Positions 23,640 to 32,401 of a stretch of 64,000 bases of DNA are shown here, piece by piece. The stretch is from Herbiconiux oxytropis (lineage in GTDB: Bacteria; Actinomycetota; Actinomycetes; Actinomycetales; Microbacteriaceae), in NCBI RefSeq assembly GCF_024979315.1, contig NZ_JANLCK010000002.1, positions 1 through 64,000 of the forward strand, written 5' to 3'. Made by a program: the position numbers and the translations under genes. The notes under the pieces were generated by a model. The model was not told the origin of the DNA, searched no databases, and saw only the letters and a program-made list of their open reading frames with translations. Position 1 is the stretch's first letter. Each line of letters starts with the position of its first letter.

Positions 23640-25166
23640 ATGAGCGAACGCGCCGACGTCAGAGTGGACGTGGCCGTCATCGGTTGTGGCACGACGGGAC
23701 TGGCCCTGGCCCGCCTCCTCGAACTCGAGGGGCTCACCGTGGCCCTGGTCGACCGGGGGCGGCTGCCGATTCCGTTCCCGCGCGCCACGCATCTCGACGA
23801 CGAGACGATGCGTGCCTTCCAGACCCTCGGCCTGCACGAGCTCGAGGAGACATTCTCCCTCGTGGGCACCTACCGGCACTACGACGCGAAGTGGCGCACG
23901 GTGGTGGCGATGGACATGAACCGGGGCATCACCGAGCAGGGCTGGCAGTCGGACTACATGTTCCACCAGCCCGACTTCGAGGCCGTGCTGCGGGGCCACG
24001 CCGAGAACTACGCGGGGGCGAGCACCTGGTTCGGCTGGGACCTCACCGCGCTGGAGGACTCCGGTGACGAGGTGGTGCTGAGCGTGCGCGAGATCGCGAC
24101 CGACCAGGTGTCGAACATCACCGCGTCCTACGTGGTGGGCGCCGACGGCGCCAATTCCCGCGTCCGGAAGTTCATCGGAGCCACGCAGACCGATCACCAC
24201 GCCACCCACCGGTCGCTGATCACCGACATCATGCCGCTGGTTGAGCTCGGAGAGGGAAAGGGGTTGCCGGGCCGGGACTCCTGGATCCACGCCGTCGCCC
24301 CGAATCCGCTCACCGCGCTGCCCACCGCGGCGCCGCGCCTCCGGTTCGAGCTCATGCTGCGCCCCGACGACGACTCGAAGGAGTTCGAGCGGGCGGAGAA
24401 GGCCTACGAGATGATCGCCCCGTGGCTTCAGCCGCACGAGTACCGCCTGCTCCGGAGCGACGTCTACGAGTGGCGGTCGCTCACCGCCGACCAGTGGCGG
24501 GTGGGCCGCGTGCTCCTCGCCGGGGATGCCGCGCACACCATGCCCCCGCATCTCGGTCAGGGGATGTGCTCCGGAATCCGGGACGCCACCAACCTGGGCT
24601 GGAAGCTCGGCCGGGTGGTGCGGGGAGAGTCGGCGCCCGCCCTGCTCGACACCTATCAGAGCGAGCGCCGTCCGCACGTCGTGACCTTCACCACCATCGC
24701 CGCCGAGATGGCGAACCGGATCGAGATCCTCGATGCGCCGGAGGAGGAGCCCGAGGTGTTCGAAGCTCCCGTGCTCCGGCCTCCACTCGGCCCGGGTGTG
24801 CGCGACATCGAGGAGGGACGGGCCGGAACGCTCAGCGCCCAGCCGCGCACGGGAGAGGGCGAACTGCTCGACGACCTCGTGGGCTACAGGTTCTCCCTCA
24901 TCGCCACGCCCGAGGCCACGGCTCGCACGAGCCCGGCCGCCCTCGAGCTGCTGGCGGCGCTCGACGTGGCGACGGTCGAGGCGGTTCCTGGGCCGGTGGG
25001 AGAGTGGCTGAACGAACTCGGTGCTGCCGCCGCGATCGTGCGCCCGGATCGCTACCTCTTCGGTGCGGTCGATGAGCCGGAGGGTGTGGAGGCGCTGATC
25101 GCGCGGCTCCGCGCGGCCCTCGAGCCCCTCCCCGTTCCCGCTGAGGCAGCCGGAGTGCCGCGGTGA
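23640..25166 (+). CDS. FAD-dependent aromatic monooxygenase (MhpA-like)
   Basis: A 508-residue class A flavoprotein hydroxylase. It has the FAD loop VAVIGCGTTGLALARLLE, the DG motif VVGADGANSRVRK, and the GD motif VLLAGDAAHTMPPHLGQGMC with the GIRDATNLGWKL helix. The C-terminal thioredoxin-like extension (from about 410) is as in 3-(3-hydroxyphenyl)propionate and phenol hydroxylases. ATG 23640 was chosen because AAAGG precedes it; GTG at 23631 is in frame but lacks a site. It should add an ortho-hydroxyl to a phenolic acid before extradiol cleavage. The substrate is unknown. Confidence 0.9.
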   Translation: MSERADVRVDVAVIGCGTTGLALARLLELEGLTVALVDRGRLPIPFPRATHLDDETMRAFQTLGLHELEETFSLVGTYRHYDAKWRTVVAMDMNRGITEQGWQSDYMFHQPDFEAVLRGHAENYAGASTWFGWDLTALEDSGDEVVLSVREIATDQVSNITASYVVGADGANSRVRKFIGATQTDHHATHRSLITDIMPLVELGEGKGLPGRDSWIHAVAPNPLTALPTAAPRLRFELMLRPDDDSKEFERAEKAYEMIAPWLQPHEYRLLRSDVYEWRSLTADQWRVGRVLLAGDAAHTMPPHLGQGMCSGIRDATNLGWKLGRVVRGESAPALLDTYQSERRPHVVTFTTIAAEMANRIEILDAPEEEPEVFEAPVLRPPLGPGVRDIEEGRAGTLSAQPRTGEGELLDDLVGYRFSLIATPEATARTSPAALELLAALDVATVEAVPGPVGEWLNELGAAAAIVRPDRYLFGAVDEPEGVEALIARLRAALEPLPVPAEAAGVPR

Positions 25167-26179
25167 GACTGGTCACCTTCGCGAGGCGGATGCTCGACGG
25201 AGCGGAGCTGCAGGCCGTCGTGCTGCGGGCCGGCATTCTGCACGGCGACCGTGTCGTCGACATCGACCTCGCCCTGGCCGCCGCCGGGCTCCCGGCGCGC
25301 GGCGGCCGGGAGCCCGGCGGGCCATCCGAATTGATCCGGATCATCGGCGGCGGGGAGCGCGCCCTCGACGAGGTGCAAGATGTCTGCGATGCCGCGATGA
25401 CCGCCGGGCGGGAGGGCCCGGTCACGCACCCCGCCACCGAGGTGCAGCTCGTCGCACCGCTGCCGCGCCCGAACAGCCTGCGGGACTTCCTCGCGATCGA
25501 GGAGCACATGCGCGGCTCTGTGGCCGCTGGAGTCATCCAGGAGGTGCCCGACGAGTGGTATCGCATCCCGGCGCACTACAAGGGGAACGTCGACGAGATC
25601 TACGGGCCGGACGACACCATCCCGTGGCCCGCCTTCACTGACAAGCTCGACTACGAACTGGAGATCTGCGCCGTGATCGGAGCACCGGGACGGAGGATCG
25701 CGGCCAATGACGCGAGCGAGCACATCGTCGGCTACACGCTCTACAACGACTGGAGCGCCCGAGACATCCAGGCGCGGGAGATGAGCATCGGCATCGGGCC
25801 GGGCATCTGCAAGGACTTCGGCAGCTCGATCGGGCCCTGCATCGCCACGCCAGACGAGTTCGACTGGCGCACCGCCGCTCTGGAGGCGCGAGTGGACGGC
25901 GAGGTGTGGTCGGCGGGAACGGTGGGCACGATGCAGTTCTCGTTCGAGGAGATCGTGGAGTGGACCAGCCAGGAGCAGACGCTCCGGCCCGGAGACCTGC
26001 TGGGCAGCGGCACCATCGCGAGGGGCTGCGGCGTCGAGATCGGCCGCTGGATCAACGAGGGCAGCGTGGTCGAGCTCGAGGCGGAGGGCATCGGCATCCT
26101 GCGCAACCAGGTGGGACGAAAGGGCGAGGGACCGTCGCGCGCCGTCGAGCTCGACGCCACCTTCGCGAGGGCACGATGA
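25163..26179 (+). CDS. Fumarylacetoacetate hydrolase-family protein (second copy)
   Basis: A 338-residue FAH-domain enzyme, distinct from the first copy and with a longer N-terminal domain. It has APLPRPNSLRDFLAIEEH, the acidic metal-site pair in LDYELEICAVIG, GYTLYNDWSARDIQ, KDFGSSIGPCIATPDE and LRPGDLLGSGTIARG. It starts at GTG overlapping the monooxygenase stop (GTGA) and ends overlapping the CoA-transferase start (ATGA). Two FAH enzymes in one operon suggest sequential hydrolysis or a hydrolase plus a hydratase/decarboxylase step. Confidence 0.87.
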   Translation: MRLVTFARRMLDGAELQAVVLRAGILHGDRVVDIDLALAAAGLPARGGREPGGPSELIRIIGGGERALDEVQDVCDAAMTAGREGPVTHPATEVQLVAPLPRPNSLRDFLAIEEHMRGSVAAGVIQEVPDEWYRIPAHYKGNVDEIYGPDDTIPWPAFTDKLDYELEICAVIGAPGRRIAANDASEHIVGYTLYNDWSARDIQAREMSIGIGPGICKDFGSSIGPCIATPDEFDWRTAALEARVDGEVWSAGTVGTMQFSFEEIVEWTSQEQTLRPGDLLGSGTIARGCGVEIGRWINEGSVVELEAEGIGILRNQVGRKGEGPSRAVELDATFARAR

Positions 26180-26940
26180 GCGGCACGAGGTCGAGGATCG
26201 GATCGGGCTCGCCCGAGTCGGTGCGCGAGCTGGTGGCCGGCGTCGTGTCCGATGGGATGACCATCGCGGTCGGCGGATTCGGGGTGAGCGGGGTGCCGGT
26301 CGGGCTGATCGAGGCCGTCAGGGACTCCGCCGTGCGCAACCTGACGATCGTGTCGAACAACATGGGGATCGACGGCTCGGGCCTAGGGCTGCTGCTCGAG
26401 AACGACCAGGTCGCGAAGGTGGTGGCCTCCTACATCGGAGAGAACAAGCTCTTCGCCCGCCGCTTCCTGGCCGGCGAGGTGGAGGTGGAGTTCGTGCCGC
26501 AGGGCACGCTGGCCGAACGGCTGCGCGCCGGTGGGGCGGGCATCCCGGCGTTCTACACGAAGACGGGAGTGGGCACCGAAGTGGCCGCGGGCAAGCCGGT
26601 CGAGATCTTCGATGGCCAGTCGTTCATCCGGGAACGGGCCATCGTCGCCGACCTCTCCCTGGTGCGGGCGCATCTCGCCGACGGCGCGGGCAACCTGGTC
26701 TACCGCTACACCGCCCGCAACTTCAACCCGGTCGTCGCGACGGCTGGGCGCGTCACGATCGCCGAGGTCGAGCGCATCGTCGAGGTGGGCGAGATAGACC
26801 CGGATCACGTGGTCACCCCCGGGGTATACGTGCAGCGGATCGTGCTGGCGCCCGACCGGGTGAAGCACATCGAGCAGCGAACGGTGCGTCAGCGGCCTCT
26901 CGAGGCTGACGCTGCCGGACGCGTGATGCAGGAGGCCTGA
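26176..26940 (+). CDS. 3-oxoacid CoA-transferase subunit A
   Basis: A 254-residue alpha subunit of a class I CoA-transferase. It has [92 protein letters not shown] and [13 protein letters not shown]. The ATG at 26176 overlaps the FAH stop. The C-terminal tail is about 20 residues longer than the pcaI product at 13988-14695. With the next gene it activates a beta-keto acid. The SCOT-like YIGENK segment favours a 3-oxoacid rather than strictly 3-oxoadipate. Confidence 0.9.
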   Translation: MSGTRSRIGSGSPESVRELVAGVVSDGMTIAVGGFGVSGVPVGLIEAVRDSAVRNLTIVSNNMGIDGSGLGLLLENDQVAKVVASYIGENKLFARRFLAGEVEVEFVPQGTLAERLRAGGAGIPAFYTKTGVGTEVAAGKPVEIFDGQSFIRERAIVADLSLVRAHLADGAGNLVYRYTARNFNPVVATAGRVTIAEVERIVEVGEIDPDHVVTPGVYVQRIVLAPDRVKHIEQRTVRQRPLEADAAGRVMQEA

Positions 26941-26942
26941 CC

Positions 26943-27587
26943 GTGTGGACCAGAACCGAGATGGCCACGATCGCAGCCGAGGAGCTGCGGGACGGCGACT
27001 ACGTGAACCTCGGGATCGGCATCCCTACCCTCATCGCGAACACCCTGCCCGAGGGGGTCACGGTGACCCTGCAGAGCGAGAACGGGCTGCTCGGCATGGG
27101 GCCTTTCCCCTACGAGGGCGACGAGGATGCCGACCTGATCAATGCGGGCAAGCAGACGGTGACCGCATTACCTGGCGCGAGCATCTTCGGCTCGCCGGAA
27201 TCGTTCGCCATGATCCGGGGCGGGCACATCGACATCGCGTTCCTCGGGGCCATGCAGGTCTCCTCCACCGGCGACCTGGCGAACTGGGCGATCCCCGGCG
27301 CCCTCGTCAAGGGCATGGGCGGGGCGATGGACCTCGCCGCCGGCACCCGGAGGATCGTGGTGCTGACCGAACACACCACGAAGGCGGGTGAGCCGAAGAT
27401 CGTCGAGCACTGCACCCTTCCCCTCACCGGGGTGGGGGTGGTGCAGCGCATCGTCACCAACCTGGCCGACTTCGACGTCACCGCGACCGGCCTCGTGCTG
27501 CGCCGGGTCGCCCCCGGTGTGTCGGTGGAACAGCTGCGCGAACTCACCGCCGCACCGTTCGAACCGGGATCGGGGTTCCGCGCATGA
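26943..27587 (+). CDS. 3-oxoacid CoA-transferase subunit B
   Basis: A 214-residue beta subunit. The catalytic Glu is in [66 protein letters not shown] and [15 protein letters not shown] are also seen. It starts at GTG 2 bp after subunit A and overlaps the thiolase gene by ATGA. With subunit A it forms the CoA thioester that the thiolase splits. It is a second, separately acquired copy of the function at 13275-14695. Confidence 0.9.
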   Translation: MWTRTEMATIAAEELRDGDYVNLGIGIPTLIANTLPEGVTVTLQSENGLLGMGPFPYEGDEDADLINAGKQTVTALPGASIFGSPESFAMIRGGHIDIAFLGAMQVSSTGDLANWAIPGALVKGMGGAMDLAAGTRRIVVLTEHTTKAGEPKIVEHCTLPLTGVGVVQRIVTNLADFDVTATGLVLRRVAPGVSVEQLRELTAAPFEPGSGFRA

Positions 27588-28771
27588 CCGTCATGAGCCG
27601 CTTCGGCACGGACGTGCTGCTCACGGGATGGGGGCACTCGCCGTTCGGCAAGCTCCCCGAGGAGACCCTGGAGTCGTTGATCGTGGGTGTGGCCCGCGAG
27701 GCGATCGCCGGCGCGGGCCTCGAGGCATCCGACATCGATGAGATCTACCTCGGGCAGTTCAACTCGGGCCTGCTGCCGCTGGGGTTCGCCTCGTCGCTGG
27801 CGCTCCAGGTGTCCGACGATCTCGCGAACGTGCCCGCCACCCGGGTGGAGAACGCGTGTGCCTCCGGATCCGCCGCCGTGCATCAGGGGGTCAAGTCGCT
27901 TCTGGCGGGCACTGCGACGACCGTGCTCGTGATCGGCGCCGAGAAGATGACCCACGCGCCCGCATCCGTAGTCGGCTCGGCCCTGCTCGGCGCCGACTAC
28001 GAGCTGGCGGGCCACGAGTCGGCCACCGGCTTCGCCGGCCTCTTCGCGGGCACGGCGCTGGCCTACGCTGACCGGTACGGCGATGTCGTCGGCGCGCTCG
28101 GGCAGATCGCGTCGAAGAACCACCACAACGGCACGGCGAATCCGTATGCCCAGCTGCACAAGGAGCTGAGCGTCGAGTTCTGCCAGACGGAATCGGCGCA
28201 GAACCCGATGGTGGCTTATCCGCTCAAGCGCACCGACTGCTCGCCCATCTCGGACGGGGCCGCTGCCGTCGTGCTCTCGACCCGGCCGGTGGGCGGCGCG
28301 CTGACACCGCCGGTGCGACTCCGCGCGTTCGCACAGGCGAACGACTTCCTGCCCGCCGCCAAGCGCGACCCCACCGCCTTCGCCGGAAGCGCCGCCGCCT
28401 GGCACCGGGCCCTCGCCATGGCCGGCATCACGCTCGACGACCTCGACCTGGTGGAGCTGCACGACTGCTTCACCATAGCTGAGCTGATCATGTACGAGGT
28501 GATGGGCCTCACCCCCGCGGGGCAGGGCTCGAGGGCACTCGACGAGGGCTGGGTGCACCGCGACGGCCTGCTCCCGGTCAACCTCTCGGGCGGCCTCAAG
28601 TCGAAGGGCCATCCGGTGGGTGCCACCGGGGTCTCGCAGCACGTGCTCGCCGCCATGCAGCTCACCGGCACCGCCGGTGCGATGCAGCTCCCGAGCGCTC
28701 GGATGGCCGCCGTGCACAACATGGGCGGCTTGGCGGTGGCGAATTACGTGAGTGTCCTCGAGGGACTGTGA
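27584..28771 (+). CDS. Thiolase (SCP-x-like acetyl-CoA acyltransferase)
   Basis: A 395-residue thiolase-fold enzyme. The nucleophilic Cys is in [15 protein letters not shown] (about residue 90), [16 protein letters not shown] replaces the NEAFA motif of classic thiolases, and the catalytic His is in [10 protein letters not shown]. This HDCF pattern marks the SCP2/SCP-x thiolase branch. The start may be ATG 27584 (overlapping subunit B) or ATG 27593. It is the last gene of the plus-strand arm and should release acetyl-CoA or propionyl-CoA from the pathway's CoA ester. Confidence 0.9.
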   Translation: MTVMSRFGTDVLLTGWGHSPFGKLPEETLESLIVGVAREAIAGAGLEASDIDEIYLGQFNSGLLPLGFASSLALQVSDDLANVPATRVENACASGSAAVHQGVKSLLAGTATTVLVIGAEKMTHAPASVVGSALLGADYELAGHESATGFAGLFAGTALAYADRYGDVVGALGQIASKNHHNGTANPYAQLHKELSVEFCQTESAQNPMVAYPLKRTDCSPISDGAAAVVLSTRPVGGALTPPVRLRAFAQANDFLPAAKRDPTAFAGSAAAWHRALAMAGITLDDLDLVELHDCFTIAELIMYEVMGLTPAGQGSRALDEGWVHRDGLLPVNLSGGLKSKGHPVGATGVSQHVLAAMQLTGTAGAMQLPSARMAAVHNMGGLAVANYVSVLEGL

Positions 28772-28812
28772 ACGGAACCAGGAACTCCCGCGTGTAGCGG
28801 GTCTACGAGACC

Positions 28813-28869
28813 GGCCACCCAGCCTGCGACGGCGAACGGTTAGGTACCATCGACCGAGGCTGGGTGGCC
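28813..28869. terminator. Long-loop 13-bp inverted repeat after the catabolic operon
   Basis: GGCCACCCAGCCT (28813-28825) is a perfect inverted copy of AGGCTGGGTGGCC (28857-28869), with a 31-base loop. A small GGTCT-ACG-AGACC stem lies just before it. It lies 41 bp after the thiolase stop. There is no U-tract, so termination is probable but not certain. Confidence 0.5.
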
Positions 28870-28871
28870 AC

Positions 28872-28922
28872 CACATCACGTCGAAGCCCACATCACGTGG
28901 AAGCCCACATCACGTCGAACCC
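28872..28922. repeat. Three 17-bp direct repeats beside tRNA-Ser(GCT)
   Basis: CACATCACGTCGAAGCC and two near-copies (one base changed in each) lie head to tail at 28872-28888, 28889-28905 and 28906-28922. They start right after the inverted repeat and end 36 bp from the tRNA 3' end. The function is unknown. Confidence 0.85.
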
Positions 28923-28958
28923 AGCCCGGTGCAGAAGCGGATCACGGGGTGGGACGTG

Positions 28959-29048
28959 CGGAGACGGTGGGATTTGAACCCACGGTACCCTTGACGGGTA
29001 CTCCACCTTAGCAGGGTGGTGCACTAGGCCGAACTATGCGACGTCTCC
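28959..29048 (-). tRNA. tRNA-Ser(GCT)
   Basis: Ninety bases on the minus strand. The acceptor stem GGAGACG pairs with CGTCTCC, followed by discriminator G and no encoded CCA. The anticodon arm is CCACC-CTGCTAA-GGTGG (anticodon GCT). A long class II variable arm (TACCCGTCAAGGGTA) and the T-loop GTTCAAAT are present. It reads AGC/AGT serine codons. Its 3' end faces the P450/FAH island. Confidence 0.97.
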
Positions 29049-29067
29049 TTGGCTTTCGCCTCCGCCA

Positions 29068-29742
29068 TCATACGACATGCGAGCGCATGGTCTCGTGCAG
29101 GAAGGCCGCGACCTCGTCGGCAGCCGCCTGCAGGTGCTCGGCATGGGTGTGGCCCGAGATCTTCACGCGCGGCTTGAACTCGTGCTCGCCGTCGTCGAGC
29201 CAGTGCACCCGGATGCGCGGATCGAGCGGGTAGCCGGGCACCTCCTCGCGGGCGCCGAACGGATCGCGTGAGCCCTGCACGATGAGCGTGGGGGTGTCGA
29301 GGCGCTCGAGGTGGGCGGTGCGGAGCTTCTCCGGAGACCCGGGCGGATGGAAAGGATAGCCGAGGCACGCCAGTGCGGCGACGCTTCCGGAGGCGTGCAG
29401 GTCGTCGGCCACGAGGCTCGCCACCCGGCCGCCCATCGACTTGCCGCCGATCGCCACCGCCGAGGCCCCGGAGGCGGCACGCACCGCGTCGACCGCCGCC
29501 CGGTACTCACCCGCGAGCGTCTCGGCCCGGGGAGGAGGCTTCCGCGACCCCAGCCGTCTGGCCGCCATGTAGGCGAACTCGAACCGCGCCGTGCGGATGC
29601 CTCGCTCGGCCAGCAGCGCGCACATCCGGTTCATCCAGTCGGAGTCCATCGCCGCTCCCGCCCCGTGTGCGAGAACGAGCACCGGCGCCCCCTCCGGGCC
29701 ACCCCAGAGGAGGTCGGGCGCGGCGGCAGCAGGATCGACCAT
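29068..29742 (-). CDS. Alpha/beta hydrolase (KANL3/Tex30-like family)
   Basis: A 224-residue hydrolase. It has VLVLAHGAGAAMDSDWMN at the oxyanion hole, the nucleophile in AIGGKSMGGRVASLVA (GxSxG as GKSMG), the acid in VQGSRDPFG and the catalytic His in GEHEFKPR. This matches the small family of predicted hydrolases related to Tex30/KANL3. The ATG at 29742 is the first sensible start, since earlier codons overlap the LCP gene in another frame. It lies 10 bp after the LCP gene and 19 bp from the tRNA. The substrate is unknown. Confidence 0.85.
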   Translation of the reverse strand: MVDPAAAAPDLLWGGPEGAPVLVLAHGAGAAMDSDWMNRMCALLAERGIRTARFEFAYMAARRLGSRKPPPRAETLAGEYRAAVDAVRAASGASAVAIGGKSMGGRVASLVADDLHASGSVAALACLGYPFHPPGSPEKLRTAHLERLDTPTLIVQGSRDPFGAREEVPGYPLDPRIRVHWLDDGEHEFKPRVKISGHTHAEHLQAAADEVAAFLHETMRSHVV

Positions 29743-29752
29743 GCCGACGACG

Positions 29753-31081
29753 CTACTCGTTGCCCACCGAACAGGTGTAGTCGGCAGCCGTCTGTCCCTT
29801 GACGTTCGAGGGCAGCACGGTCGAGCCGTCGGCGTTGACCGAGCCGGGCTCGGGCTCGACGGGCGCCTCAGGGTCGACCGGTGCCTCCGGATCCACCGGC
29901 GCCTCGGGATCGACAGGCGCTGGATCGACAGGCGCAGGCTCCGCGGGCGCAGGATCAGCCGGCGCCGCCTCGGCCGGAGCATTCGGGTCGACGACCGACG
30001 CGATCCCACCCGGAGCCTCCACCGCCACGGGCTGATCGGCCCGGATCGCGGCGAACAGGATCTCGGCCGCCTCGGTGTCCGGCGCCACCTTGCCCTCGGG
30101 CACCCAGTCGGCCGAGTACGACGGGAACGCCACGAACGTGACCTTCGACAGATCCATGTCCTTCAAGGCGAGCGCGATCGACACCATCGTGTCGGGCGAG
30201 GCCAGCCGGTCGGAGAGGATCATGTTGCTCGCCGCGGCCTTCGCGAGCCCGTAGAGCTTGCCGAAGTCGGTGAGCGTCGAGTCGCTCTTGACGGTGCGCA
30301 CGAGCGAGGAGAGGAACACCTGCTGCGACGAGATGCGGCCGAGGTCGCTGCCGTCGCCGACACCGTGCCTCGTGCGCAGGAAACCGAGCGCATCCGCCCC
30401 GGCCAGGGGGTGGGTGCCCGGCTCGAGGTACACGCCCGTGTACGGGTCGTCGATCACGTCGGTGACGCAGACGGGCACGCCACCCACCGCGTTCGACATC
30501 TCGATCACGCCGTTGAACTGGATCTCGGCCGCGAACGGCACGCTGAGGCCCGTGAGCGACTCGACCGTGAGCGCCACGCAGGCGAGCCCGCCCTGCGAGA
30601 GCGCCGTGTTGATGGGTGCGGTGTAGCCCCCGCCCTCCGGGCACTCCGGGAGGTCGACCACGAGGTCGCGCGGAAAGCTCACGACGGTGGCGTTGGAGTG
30701 GTCCTCGGCGATGTGCAGGAGCATCGTGACGTCGTTGAGCTCACCGCCTTCGTCCTCCCCGTAGGCGTCGCCCTGGTTCGTGCGGGAGTCGCTGCCCACG
30801 AGCAGGAGGTTCACGCCGCCGTCGATCGCGTCGATCGAGGGCGGGGGTGCTGCACCCTCCTCCCCCGACTCGAGATCCGAGGCGAGCGAGACGGTGCTGA
30901 TGGAGGCCGTCACGTCCCACGCCGCGTAGGCCGCGATCGAGGCGCCGCTCACGAGCACGACCGCGAGACAGGTGAGCGCGACCGTGCCGATGGCGCGCAG
31001 CGGATGCGGGGACGACAGGCGCCCGTGTCGCGCGATCGGCTTCGGGGCCGTGCGCTCCGGCCCGGACGTCTTGCGGCTAAT
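29753..31081 (-). CDS. LytR-CpsA-Psr (LCP) family protein, downstream copy; possible ATT start
   Basis: A 442-residue LCP protein, a membrane-anchored phosphotransferase that attaches glycopolymers to peptidoglycan. After a cytoplasmic tail and one helix (TVALTCLAVVLVSGASIAAYAA) come VNLLLVGSDSRTNQG, VTMLLHIAEDH, VVSFPRDLVVD, the basic pair in LGFLRTRHGVGDGSD, and RISSQQVFLSSLV. The C-terminus has (V/E)DPEAP repeats and ends DYTCSVGNE. No ATG, GTG or TTG occurs at a suitable place. ATT at 31081 overlaps the upstream gene's TAG and follows AAGGGG by 7 bases, giving a start that aligns with the neighbouring paralogue. Confidence 0.85.
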   Translation of the reverse strand: MSRKTSGPERTAPKPIARHGRLSSPHPLRAIGTVALTCLAVVLVSGASIAAYAAWDVTASISTVSLASDLESGEEGAAPPPSIDAIDGGVNLLLVGSDSRTNQGDAYGEDEGGELNDVTMLLHIAEDHSNATVVSFPRDLVVDLPECPEGGGYTAPINTALSQGGLACVALTVESLTGLSVPFAAEIQFNGVIEMSNAVGGVPVCVTDVIDDPYTGVYLEPGTHPLAGADALGFLRTRHGVGDGSDLGRISSQQVFLSSLVRTVKSDSTLTDFGKLYGLAKAAASNMILSDRLASPDTMVSIALALKDMDLSKVTFVAFPSYSADWVPEGKVAPDTEAAEILFAAIRADQPVAVEAPGGIASVVDPNAPAEAAPADPAPAEPAPVDPAPVDPEAPVDPEAPVDPEAPVEPEPGSVNADGSTVLPSNVKGQTAADYTCSVGNE

Positions 31082-32357
31082 AGTCGTTCCCCTTCGAGCA
31101 GGTGTACTCCGCTGCTGTCTGACCTGTGATCGATTGTGGCAGGGCCGTGGCCGCCGCCGCCGCATTCCCGCTCGTGTCGGGTGTGGCATCCGCCGCCCCA
31201 GAACTGGGGTCAGTGGCGGCCTCCGCAGCCGAGGCGGCCACATCGGCGGCGGCCGGCTCGGACTCTGCCGTAGCCGCGGGCGCGTTCGGGTCGACCATCG
31301 CCCCCACCCCCGTGTTCGCCGGGTCGGCCGTGACCACGGGCTGATCGGCCGCGATCGCCGCGAACAGCACGTCGGCGTCGTCGTAGAGCGGCTGCACCTT
31401 GCCTGCGTAGTCGCCGTCGCCGTCGGTGCTGCCCGGGTAGGCCACGAAGGTCACCTTCTCCAGGTCGATGTCCTTCAGCGCGAGCGCGATCGACACGAGG
31501 GTGTCGGGCGAGGCGAGGCTCTGCGAGAGCACCATGTTGCCCGAGGCCGCGCGCGCGAGGCCGTAGAGCCGCCCGAAGTCCGAGAGGGTCTCCCCCGACT
31601 TCACGGTGCGCACCAGAGAGGAGAGGAAGACCTGCTGCGACGAGATGCGGCCGAGGTCGCTGCCGTCGCCGACACCGTGCCTCGTGCGCAGGAAGCCGAG
31701 CGCATCCGCACCCTGCAGCGTGTGGGTGCCGGTCTCGAGGTAGACCCCCGTGTACTCGTCGTCGATCGGATCGACCACGCACACGGGCACGCCGCCCACG
31801 GCGTTCGACATCTCGATGACCCCGTTGAACTGGATCTCGGCGGCGAACGGGATGCTCAGCCCCGTGAGCGCCTCGACCGTGAGCACCGTGCAGGGGAGGC
31901 CGCCGTAGCTGAGGGTGACGTTGATGGGCTGGGCGCTCATGGCGTCGAAGGAGCCGCCCGCGGGGTCGGGGCAGGAGGGGATGGGCACCACGAGGTCGCG
32001 GGGGAAGCTCACGACCGTGGCGCTCGAGTGGTCCTCGGCGATGTGCATGAGCATCGTGACGTCATTGAGGTTGCCCTCGGTGTCACCGTAGGCGTCGCCC
32101 TGGCCGGCCCTCGAGTCGCTGCCGACCAGCAGGAGGTTGACCCCGCCGTCGATCGCATCGATCTGCGGCACGACGCCCTCGGTCTCGCCGGCGAGCGCGA
32201 CGGTCTGCACCTCGCTGGAGACGCTCCAGGTGGCGTAGCCGGCGAAGGCGGCGCCGCTGACGGCGACCACGGCAGCGGCGACCCCGACGAAGCGTGCGAT
32301 CAGGGCGATCGGCTTCGGGGTCTTCTGCCGACCGTGACGGGCGATCGGGTGGGTCAT
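31077..32357 (-). CDS. LytR-CpsA-Psr (LCP) family protein, upstream copy
   Basis: A 426-residue LCP protein, closely similar to its neighbour. ATG 32357 gives MTHPIARHGRQKTPKPIAL, then a membrane helix (VGVAAAVVAVSGAAFAGYA), VNLLLVGSDSRAGQG, VTMLMHIAEDHSSATVV, SFPRDLVV, LGFLRTRHGVGDG and RISSQQVFLSSLVRTVKS. An Ala/Ser/Asp-rich tail ends AEYTCSKGNDY. The invariant Arg and Asp residues of the pyrophosphate site are present, so it should be active. It is a tandem duplicate of the downstream copy and probably shares an mRNA with it. Confidence 0.92.
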   Translation of the reverse strand: MTHPIARHGRQKTPKPIALIARFVGVAAAVVAVSGAAFAGYATWSVSSEVQTVALAGETEGVVPQIDAIDGGVNLLLVGSDSRAGQGDAYGDTEGNLNDVTMLMHIAEDHSSATVVSFPRDLVVPIPSCPDPAGGSFDAMSAQPINVTLSYGGLPCTVLTVEALTGLSIPFAAEIQFNGVIEMSNAVGGVPVCVVDPIDDEYTGVYLETGTHTLQGADALGFLRTRHGVGDGSDLGRISSQQVFLSSLVRTVKSGETLSDFGRLYGLARAASGNMVLSQSLASPDTLVSIALALKDIDLEKVTFVAYPGSTDGDGDYAGKVQPLYDDADVLFAAIAADQPVVTADPANTGVGAMVDPNAPAATAESEPAAADVAASAAEAATDPSSGAADATPDTSGNAAAAATALPQSITGQTAAEYTCSKGNDY

Positions 32358-32401
32358 GGGTGGATGCGGATCTCAGGGTCGGGAGGAGTCGGGACCTCTC
32401 A

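Noticed and set aside
28813-28869. An integron attC-like site
   Set aside because: The inverted repeat lacks the conserved core sites and no integron integrase is nearby.
28872-28922. A short CRISPR array
   Set aside because: The 17-bp repeats are directly adjacent with no spacers, and no cas genes are present.
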